Assembly: GCA_964470285.1 (NCBI GenBank)
Contig: CAYYBZ010000103.1
Coordinates: forward strand, 1 to 6,959
DNA: 6,959 bases
Reading direction: 5' to 3'
From: CAYYBZ01 sp964470285 [NCBI: uncultured Oligoflexia bacterium]
Lineage (GTDB): Bacteria; Bdellovibrionota_G; CAYYBZ01
Below, one piece after another: positions 1 through 5,337 of this stretch (its first letter is position 1; every line of letters begins with the position of its first letter). Under the pieces are notes generated by a model. That model saw nothing but the letters and a program-made list of their open reading frames with translations. It searched no databases and was not told the DNA's origin. The translations under genes were made by a program, and so were the position numbers.

Positions 1-291
1 CGGCATAAAAATCTTAAGGATTACCCTTTCAACCATTCTGGGTGATTTTTTCATGATTTTCTCGGCAGTATATTTCACACCCTTGAAATTTATTTCGTTA
101 TCTTCGGCAACAAAGGCCATAATAGTCAAAACACAGGAACCCAGAGACGTAGTTAAAAGATCAGTCGGCGAAAATCTTGAGCCGTCACCCCTGTTATCGA
201 GGGGTGCACATGTAATAATTTCTTCGCCCGCTTGATGAATCACCTTAACCCTTGTATCGCCAAGGTATTCTCCTTCTATTTTTACAGCCAT
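1..291 (-). CDS. OsmC/Ohr-family protein, C-terminally truncated by window edge
   Basis: The first 97 residues of an OsmC-family protein are visible; the rest lies beyond position 1. Members are small cytoplasmic dimers, many of which reduce organic or fatty-acid hydroperoxides with a Cys pair. The visible part has a GEYLGDTRVKV beta hairpin, then F40-SPTDLL followed by SLGSC with C53, which corresponds to the family's first redox Cys in the 'F.P.dLL..sLgsC' signature. A further Cys (C28) sits in the strand before it. The second conserved Cys would be beyond the edge, so peroxidase activity cannot be confirmed, and many paralogues in this family have no known substrate. The ATG at 289-291 follows the pckA stop by 13 bp and has a GAAAG ribosome-binding sequence in that gap. 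No promoter or terminator fits in the gap, so it is probably co-transcribed with pckA. The family call is firm; the substrate is unknown. Confidence 0.88.
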   Translation of the reverse strand, partial: MAVKIEGEYLGDTRVKVIHQAGEEIITCAPLDNRGDGSRFSPTDLLTTSLGSCVLTIMAFVAEDNEINFKGVKYTAEKIMKKSPRMVERVILKIFMP

Positions 292-304
292 TTAAAAATC
301 TTTC

Positions 305-1912
305 TTACTTGAATGTCGGACCGGCGGACTTAACCTCAGCGATTACATCACCCTCAAACCGCTTAAAGTTCTCGTGAAATCTCTTCGCAAGCTCTTTTGC
401 TTTTTCATCATATGCAGCCTTATCTTTCCATGTATTTTTCGGGTTAAGTATTTCTGAAGGAACATTTGGACAGCTAATCGGATATGAAAGTCCGAAAATC
501 GGATCCGTTTCGTATTTTACCTTATCAAGCTCACCCGAAAGAGCGGCTTTTACGATTGCCCTGGTATGGGGAAGATCCATCCTCTTACCCACGCCAAAAG
601 CTCCCCCGCTCCAGCCTGTATTGATAAGCCATGTATTAACCTTATGCTTTTCGATTTTCTCTCTTAAGAGTTTTGAATAAACTTTGGGAGGTAAAACCAT
701 AAACGGAGCCCCAAAACATGTGGAGAAAGTCGCCTTTGGTTCATTTCCCAACCCTACTTCAGTTCCTGCAAGCTTTGAAGTATAACCTGAAATAAACTGA
801 TAGCTTGCCTGATAAGAGTTAAGTCTGCTTATAGGAGGTAAAACTCCGAAAGCATCGCTTGTCAGCATTATTATGTTTTTGGGATGTCCGGCCATACCCT
901 CTCTCAAAGCTCCCGGAATATGACTTATAGGGTATGCGGCTCTTGTATTTTCAGTTAAGGAATTATCATTAAGATCTATTCTCCTTGTTGAAATATCAAA
1001 ACCTACGTTCTCAAGAATGGTCCCGAATTTTCTTGTCGTTTCAAAAATCTGCGGTTCATGCTCGGCTGAAAGTCTTATAACCTTTGCATAACAGCCGCCT
1101 TCATGATTGAAAACACCGTTATCAGACCAGCCGTGTTCGTCATCACCTATTAAGTTTCTTTCGGGATCTGCAGAAAGCGTTGTTTTTCCGGTTCCCGAAA
1201 GCCCGAAGAAAATAGCAACATCACCGGTTTTACCTACGTTTGCCGAGCAGTGCATCGAAAGAACCTGTTGAGAAGGAAGAAGAAAGTTTAAAATTGTAAA
1301 AATGGATTTTTTGATCTCACCGGCATAACTTGTGCCTCCTATTAAAACCATTTTCTTTTCAAAATTCAGTATTATAAAAGCTTCTGAATTGGTCCCGTCA
1401 ATCTCGGGTATAGCGTTAAATCTAGGAACACCTAAAATTGTAAATTCAGGCACATGTGCTTCCCTTTCACCGGGGTCATGGATTTGTCTTAACATATTTC
1501 GCGCAAAAACGCTTTGCCACGCGTCTTCTGTGATAACCCTAACCGGAGTTCTATACTTTGAATCTGCTCCTGCATGACAGTCCTGTATAAAAATATCTTT
1601 TCCCTGTAGATAAGCCTGAAGCCTTGCAAAAAGATTTTGAAATTTCTGCGGATCAAAAGGTTTGTTGGTTTCGCTCCACCAGACCCTGTTTTCACTTACG
1701 CCGTCCTTGACTATGAAACGGTCGTTTGGACTTCGGCCGGTATGGTGACCTGTTCTTACAACAACAGGGCCAAGATGCGCAACATAGCCTTCATGTCTGT
1801 GAACTATTTCTTCATATAAGTAAGGTGTAGGTGCATTCCAGAAAATGTTTCCCAGGTTTATAAGTCCCATGGGTTTTAAAGATTTAGAACTGCCTCTAGT
1901 TAAAACTGACAT
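305..1912 (-). CDS. pckA: Phosphoenolpyruvate carboxykinase (ATP)
   Basis: This cytoplasmic enzyme interconverts oxaloacetate + ATP with phosphoenolpyruvate + CO2 + ADP. It is the entry step of gluconeogenesis, or the reverse anaplerotic step in some anaerobes. The product is 535 residues, full length for the ATP family (E. coli 540). All hallmark elements are present, numbered from the ATG at 1912: RTGHHTGRSPNDRF substrate loop (about 53-66), GGTSYAGEIKKS with Y196 and metal/substrate Lys 201-202, SMHCSANVG with metal-ligand His 221, P-loop GLSGTGKTT (237-245), metal-binding GDDEHGW (256-262), NTRAAYPI with Arg 324, and NTGWSGGAFGVGKR near 431-444. A GTG six bases upstream (1916-1918) would add two residues, but it lies inside the Shine-Dalgarno sequence, so I place the start at the ATG. 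The gene is first in a likely pckA-osmC unit and diverges from the vWA lipoprotein gene. No damage or missing catalytic residue was seen. Confidence 0.98.
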   Translation of the reverse strand: MSVLTRGSSKSLKPMGLINLGNIFWNAPTPYLYEEIVHRHEGYVAHLGPVVVRTGHHTGRSPNDRFIVKDGVSENRVWWSETNKPFDPQKFQNLFARLQAYLQGKDIFIQDCHAGADSKYRTPVRVITEDAWQSVFARNMLRQIHDPGEREAHVPEFTILGVPRFNAIPEIDGTNSEAFIILNFEKKMVLIGGTSYAGEIKKSIFTILNFLLPSQQVLSMHCSANVGKTGDVAIFFGLSGTGKTTLSADPERNLIGDDEHGWSDNGVFNHEGGCYAKVIRLSAEHEPQIFETTRKFGTILENVGFDISTRRIDLNDNSLTENTRAAYPISHIPGALREGMAGHPKNIIMLTSDAFGVLPPISRLNSYQASYQFISGYTSKLAGTEVGLGNEPKATFSTCFGAPFMVLPPKVYSKLLREKIEKHKVNTWLINTGWSGGAFGVGKRMDLPHTRAIVKAALSGELDKVKYETDPIFGLSYPISCPNVPSEILNPKNTWKDKAAYDEKAKELAKRFHENFKRFEGDVIAEVKSAGPTFK

Positions 1913-1914
1913 AT

Positions 1915-1923
1915 TCACCTCTC
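1915..1923 (-). promoter_or_regulatory. pckA ribosome-binding site that decides the start
   Basis: On the minus strand the sequence reads GAGAGGTGA, then AT, then ATG. The GAGG core sits five bases before the ATG at 1910-1912, which is usable spacing. The in-frame GTG at 1916-1918 is part of this same motif and has only GAGAG abutting it, so it is unlikely to be the start. Confidence 0.75.
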
Positions 1924-1946
1924 AATTAATGTTAAGTATGGTGAAT

Positions 1947-1975
1947 AATGTATTGAGTTGCTTCAATTATGTCAA
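1947..1975 (-). promoter_or_regulatory. Sigma70-type promoter of pckA
   Basis: The minus strand has a perfect TTGACA (-35, 1970-1975), a 17-bp spacer and TACATT (-10, 1947-1952, 4 of 6 consensus matches). Transcription would begin near 1940 and give a leader of about 28 nt before the pckA ATG. It lies back to back with the promoter of the divergent lipoprotein gene; the two -35 elements are 12 bp apart. Predicted by pattern only. Confidence 0.7.
1953..1966. promoter_or_regulatory. Possible FNR/CRP-family operator
   Basis: The site TTGAG-TTGC-TTCAA has the half-site pair TTGA...TCAA at the spacing of an FNR-type box (consensus TTGAT-N4-ATCAA), with one further symmetric base pair (A1952/T1967). 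It fills most of the spacer of the pckA promoter, where a bound regulator would block RNA polymerase. Its centre is about 62 bp upstream of the predicted start of the divergent lipoprotein transcript, close to the class I activator position. Short symmetric AT-rich sites also arise by chance, and no regulator gene is in the window. Confidence 0.35.
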
Positions 1976-1987
1976 TAGCGTGATTGC

Positions 1988-2015
1988 TTGTAAAACTAAA
2001 TCTCGGTGTTATAAT
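1988..2015 (+). promoter_or_regulatory. Extended -10 promoter of the vWA lipoprotein gene
   Basis: A perfect TATAAT (2010-2015) is preceded by TGT, which makes an extended -10 (TGN-TATAAT). A weak -35, TTGTAA (1988-1993), sits 16 bp upstream. Transcription would start near 2022 and leave a leader of about 57 nt. The ribosome-binding site AAAGGAG (2064-2070) is eight bases before the ATG at 2079. Confidence 0.7.
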
Positions 2016-2078
2016 AACAACTTAAGACCACATGATAATCCCATTAATTTTTTAATCTTATTTAAAGGAGAACTGTTT

Positions 2079-3311
2079 ATGAAGAAAACCCTGCTTAACC
2101 CGGCCCTTCCTCTAGCTTTGATTTTATCTCTATTTATTTTGTATGGATGCAGTTCCGACGGTTCTGTTTCCGGTAAAACGCTTGCCTACGATGTTTCATC
2201 AACAGGGGATTCAATTACCAGTGCAAAGCTCAAGATTGAAGACGGTAAACTCATTGCAACACTGGCTCCCATAATTAATCCTGTAACCGGAAACCCTTAC
2301 GGCGAAGACGACATTGATAAAATGGACCTTGCCGCATCTTTCGAAGACACTTCATCCTCCCCTAAGTTTTCTCCCGTGCCCGATACAACATCCATGCGGC
2401 TTTTTACCAACTATAAACCGGCAGACTGCAGCTCTAAATTTGCGTTCGGAGAAGGAACATCTTCAAGTGCCGACGTCGCTTTTATCGTTGATACTACTGC
2501 AAGCATGGGCACCAAAGTTTCCGGCATTTTAGGCTCTATTGACTCTTTTGCTCAAACTCTTTCAGACGCCGAACTTGACGTTAAATTTGCCATGGTAACT
2601 CTCGGTGATGCTTACAATACAAAACTTGAGACCGGCGGTGCTTACGATTTGATAGGATCCGGAGCAAACGATCCTCCCACCTTTGATACTGTGGCAAGAC
2701 CTCAGCAGGATTTTACCGATCTGACCACTTTCAAAACATTCTCGGACAAGGTAAAAACCGTTATCGGAAGCGGTGATGACGGTGGTTCTGGTCCTGAAAA
2801 TTATTTCGGCGCCGTTATGGCAAGTGCCGGCCTTGAAACAAACGAAACCGGCCTTTCAAACAGAGAAGGAGTTCCCTTCTATATGATTCTAATAGGAGAT
2901 GTTTATTCTTACACTTCTTCAGGAACAGACTATCAGTTAGAATCTGGCGGTATTACAGAACCATGGATACCACCTTTAAAACCTGATGTATCAAAGCTTG
3001 CGGGAAATGTTACGGTTCACGCCGTAAGAGATCCGGATTATGATGACCAATCAAGCGACGATTACATTTCTCCGGCACAGATAGCCGATGCGACAGGCGG
3101 AGCAAAGCTTGATCTGGGTTCGACAGGTGACGTTGATCTCACAAGTCTTAATTTAGCTGAATTCATAACAACGTTCTGGCTGGTTACATTCAGCAATGAC
3201 TGCGTACCTTCTGATCCGACAACATTTACATTAACACTTGTTTTAACGGTAACTGATTCAGAAGGAGTGACAAGAACTCAAACTTTTGTTTTTACAATTA
3301 CACTTACATAA
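2079..3311 (+). CDS. von Willebrand factor A domain lipoprotein
   Basis: This 410-residue secreted lipoprotein has an uncharacterised specific role. Residues 1-23 are a type II signal peptide: KK, a hydrophobic core, then LYG-C with lipidated C24. Tyr at -2 is somewhat unusual. SSD follows; Ser at +2 would favour the outer membrane by enterobacterial rules. Residues about 25-115 form a low-complexity linker and a small domain rich in Ser/Thr/Asp. A vWA fold spans roughly 131-345: strand VAFIVD, the MIDAS-like DTTAS (D138, T140, S142), a GDDGGSGPEN loop (232-241), and ILIGD (D274) at the position of the usual 'TDG'. vWA domains bind a divalent metal and a protein ligand. C117 and C375 flank the domain and could form a disulfide. 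The last 30 residues are an alternating beta-type Thr-rich tail. The start is chosen at the ATG at 2079 because it has AAAGGAG at ideal spacing and the signal peptide begins there; in-frame sequence back to 1845 is antisense to pckA. Transcribed alone, ending in the hairpin at 3330. Confidence 0.88.
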   Translation: MKKTLLNPALPLALILSLFILYGCSSDGSVSGKTLAYDVSSTGDSITSAKLKIEDGKLIATLAPIINPVTGNPYGEDDIDKMDLAASFEDTSSSPKFSPVPDTTSMRLFTNYKPADCSSKFAFGEGTSSSADVAFIVDTTASMGTKVSGILGSIDSFAQTLSDAELDVKFAMVTLGDAYNTKLETGGAYDLIGSGANDPPTFDTVARPQQDFTDLTTFKTFSDKVKTVIGSGDDGGSGPENYFGAVMASAGLETNETGLSNREGVPFYMILIGDVYSYTSSGTDYQLESGGITEPWIPPLKPDVSKLAGNVTVHAVRDPDYDDQSSDDYISPAQIADATGGAKLDLGSTGDVDLTSLNLAEFITTFWLVTFSNDCVPSDPTTFTLTLVLTVTDSEGVTRTQTFVFTITLT

Positions 3312-3329
3312 TCCGCAATCGAACAAAAT

Positions 3330-3384
3330 ACGGGGAGTCAAATACTAACGATTGACTCCCCGTGTAAACTTTAGTTTTTCTTTT
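3330..3384 (+). terminator. Strong hairpin terminator after the vWA lipoprotein gene, probably bidirectional
   Basis: A perfect 12-bp stem, ACGGGGAGTCAA (3330-3341) pairing with TTGACTCCCCGT (3352-3363), encloses a 10-nt loop. On the plus strand a T-rich run (3371-3384) follows, but it starts several bases after the stem. On the minus strand the stem is followed at once by ATTTTGTTC, so the hairpin could also stop transcripts arriving from the receiver remnant and the GT-C/TPR operon. Confidence 0.85.
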
Positions 3385-3414
3385 ACTTAAACCTGCCTTT
3401 CGCTTTAAACTTTA

Positions 3415-3558
3415 TTATGCAGCCATTCTTAAATTGTCGTTAACCGCCTTTACAAGTTCATCAGGCGTAAAGGGTTTGGGGATATAGTCCGATGTTCCAA
3501 GCCTGGCACTCTCCACTGCCGTTTCGATTGAAGCATAACCGGTTATAACTATAATTTT
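3415..3558 (-). pseudogene. Remnant of a response-regulator receiver (REC) domain
   Basis: A 47-codon minus-strand frame with no start codon reads KIIVITGYASIETAV, then ARLGTSDYIPKPFTPDELVKAV, and ends LRMAA-stop (TAA at 3415-3417, with a second TAA following). This is the C-terminal half of a CheY-like receiver: beta4 with the switch Thr (ITGYA), alpha4, beta5 with the conserved Lys in PKPF, and alpha5. The N-terminal half with the acidic pocket and phosphoacceptor Asp is absent, and an in-frame stop (3559-3561) lies directly upstream. The stop right after alpha5 shows that the parent protein ended in its receiver, so it was a single-domain regulator or the C-terminal receiver of a hybrid histidine kinase. 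It cannot be phosphorylated and is probably not translated. The residue pattern is still well preserved, which suggests a fairly recent truncation. Confidence 0.85.
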
Positions 3559-3612
3559 TTATGTAGCTGTAATTACAGGTGTATATGTATAGTATAAACG
3601 GTTATATTTATA
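3535..3612. repeat. Imperfect direct repeat at the receiver-remnant junction
   Basis: Positions 3535-3553 and 3594-3612 match at 16 of 19 bases (core ATAA-C/A-CGGTTATA), with starts 59 bp apart. The left copy encodes the conserved ITGYA segment of the receiver remnant; the right copy lies in the AT-rich junction. It may mark duplication slippage or recombination at the breakpoint, but AT-rich sequence can match this well by chance. Apart from this repeat, nothing recognisable is present between 3559 and 3642. Confidence 0.4.
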
Positions 3613-3642
3613 TGCCTGATTCTTTTAAAAGCAAACCATCTG

Positions 3643-5337
3643 CTATTTAGCATACAATTTTAACTTCTTTTCAATTTCTGTTTTAATATTAATGATACTT
3701 TGATTTCCAGGTTGCTTGCCGTATGCCCTCATTATATAAAAGTACGCCTTTTTAAGATCTCCCCTGAAATAGTTGAAAACTGCGTAGTTCTGGTTTAAAA
3801 GCGGATAGTACGGTGCAATTTTAAGTCCTGTTTCAAAGGTTATTCTGGCTTTTTTGGTCTTTCCCAGCATTGAGTAACTGACCGCCAAAGGGGCATAAGC
3901 CCGGTAATAATATTTATCCAATTTAACAGTCTTTTCAAGGAAAGGTAAAGCATGTTCAAATTCATGCCTCTTCCATAGATGCAGTCCCAGATTGTAATTC
4001 ATTTTTTTGTTTTCCGGTGATCTCTCGATCATTGCCGACCAAAGAATTTCTTCTGATATAAAGTTTGATGAGTATCTTAAAGCCAACGCTCCGTAAGAAA
4101 CTATTATTAGAATTATGACTAGAGAAATATTTTTAAAGTGTTTGCTGGATTCCCTTATCTGCATCAACAAAAAGCCGAAGGATAAAGAGAAGAAAACACT
4201 CGGTAAATAAAGGAATCGTTCGGCTTTTATATCGTTAAATGGAATTATCTGAGAAACCGGACTTAATGAGGCATAAAAACAAAATATTATAAAAGAAATA
4301 AAGGGTTTTTTCCTGATGCTTAGAATTGCAAGTGAGAATATTGAAAAATGAACGATGTAGGCGATTAAAGCTTTTAAATCAAAAATACTTCCGGATATTT
4401 CATAATCAGAATAATCGACTCTCAGTGAAAGAGGATATATCAGCATTTTAATGTAATCAAGAAACACTCTGCTCATTGTAGGAAATATCTGTCTGAAATT
4501 TCTTTGTGCAAATATTGTCGCGTCAGGATCCGAACCTAAAGAGGCTACAGAAATATATCTTAAATAAAAGTAAATTATTGCAAAGCAGAAAAGACCGAGA
4601 AGAAACAATCCCGGCTTCTTAAATCTTTTTAACCCCGAACCGTTTAAGTACTTTATCAGGAAAAATATTACAATAAACAGGATTGCGGTTAAAGCTGTTT
4701 CCTTACAAAGCAAGGCACATAGAAATGCCAAAAACGCAAAAAATATCTTCATGATTCCAAATTTAGATGTAAATTCTTTTTTACCTTCCGTAAAAGATGA
4801 CAGGAAATTATCGGAATCGCTTTTTTTGAAAGCTATGAAACCTAAAAACAGAAATATCAGGGCCATTATCTCCGATCTGTTAATTATGAAAGCCACTGCG
4901 TCCACATGGACAGGATGAACTGCAAATACCAGTGCCGGTAAAAGTGATTTTATAGAGAAGCCAAAATACATTGTTAAAATGAAGAAAAACAGAATAGCAG
5001 CCACAGCGTGAAGTAAAACGTTTATTATATGAAAGGCTAAGGCACTGTGCCCGAAAATCTTGGATTCAAATGAAAGATTCGTAAGAAGAAGCGGACGGTA
5101 AAGTGGGCCCCTGTCGCTTGTAGCGGCCTTGTTAAGTATGTCGCTTACAAAAAATTCCGGAACATGTTCTAAATTCCTTATAAGTTCATTTTCACCGACA
5201 AGGCTTTCATCATCAAAAACAAAACTATTGTTGATAGTCGGAATAAATATGATAATTGAGGCTACGGTGACAATTAAGACAAACAGTATTTTTACCTTAT
5301 AATCCCCGGACACTATTGTTTCCTTTTCTTTTGCCAC
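3643..5337 (-). CDS. TMTC-like polytopic GT-C glycosyltransferase with C-terminal TPRs (downstream copy)
   Basis: This 564-residue inner-membrane protein is complete. Its pattern matches TMTC/DUF1736-type GT-C enzymes, which use lipid-linked sugars on the exoplasmic face (eukaryotic TMTCs O-mannosylate cadherins). A first membrane helix (about 16-35) leads to FVFDDES with Asp42-Asp43, the expected catalytic/metal acidic pair of GT-C loop 1. Then come YRPL (80-83), FGHSALAFH, FAVHPVHVDAVAF and NRSE (139-156), CKET (211-214), a long loop with VDYSDYE (307-313), and KAERFLYLPS (371-380). I count about 11 hydrophobic segments, placing the tail in the periplasm. The tail (about 445-546) holds three TPR units, e.g. 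YNLGLHLWKRHEFEHALPFL. The start is GTG at 5335-5337: AAGGA lies ten bases upstream and the codon overlaps the preceding gene's stop by one base (TAGTG), indicating translational coupling. It is a tandem paralogue of the gene upstream. Donor sugar and acceptor are unknown, and the catalytic role is inferred from motifs only. Confidence 0.8.
   Translation of the reverse strand: MAKEKETIVSGDYKVKILFVLIVTVASIIIFIPTINNSFVFDDESLVGENELIRNLEHVPEFFVSDILNKAATSDRGPLYRPLLLTNLSFESKIFGHSALAFHIINVLLHAVAAILFFFILTMYFGFSIKSLLPALVFAVHPVHVDAVAFIINRSEIMALIFLFLGFIAFKKSDSDNFLSSFTEGKKEFTSKFGIMKIFFAFLAFLCALLCKETALTAILFIVIFFLIKYLNGSGLKRFKKPGLFLLGLFCFAIIYFYLRYISVASLGSDPDATIFAQRNFRQIFPTMSRVFLDYIKMLIYPLSLRVDYSDYEISGSIFDLKALIAYIVHFSIFSLAILSIRKKPFISFIIFCFYASLSPVSQIIPFNDIKAERFLYLPSVFFSLSFGFLLMQIRESSKHFKNISLVIILIIVSYGALALRYSSNFISEEILWSAMIERSPENKKMNYNLGLHLWKRHEFEHALPFLEKTVKLDKYYYRAYAPLAVSYSMLGKTKKARITFETGLKIAPYYPLLNQNYAVFNYFRGDLKKAYFYIMRAYGKQPGNQSIINIKTEIEKKLKLYAK

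Noticed and set aside
53-235. 60-codon plus-strand open frame at the left edge
   Set aside because: Antisense shadow of the osmC-like gene, which shows clear family motifs on the minus strand.
1332-1819. Short plus- and minus-strand open frames inside pckA
   Set aside because: They lie in other frames of a complete, strongly conserved pckA, have no family features and no convincing ribosome-binding sites.
1921-1957. Inverted pair CTCAAT / ATTGAG flanking the pckA -10 region
   Set aside because: The arms are only 6 bp and widely spaced in AT-rich DNA; the FNR-like pair nearby is better organised.
1845-2078. Upstream in-frame extension of the vWA lipoprotein
   Set aside because: It overlaps the pckA start on the other strand, contains the promoter region, lacks a ribosome-binding site and would bury the signal peptide. 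The ATG at 2079 has AAAGGAG at ideal spacing.
2314-2532. 72-codon plus-strand frame inside the vWA lipoprotein gene
   Set aside because: Alternative frame of a gene with a signal peptide and vWA motifs; no protein features of its own.
3535-3546. Perfect 12-bp palindrome ATAACCGGTTAT as an operator
   Set aside because: It encodes the conserved Ile-Thr-Gly-Tyr of the receiver remnant, so coding constraint explains it better than a binding site.
3559-3642. Small RNA, insertion-sequence end or attachment site in the AT-rich gap
   Set aside because: No terminal inverted repeats, transposase fragment, tRNA-like sequence or stable hairpin was seen there.
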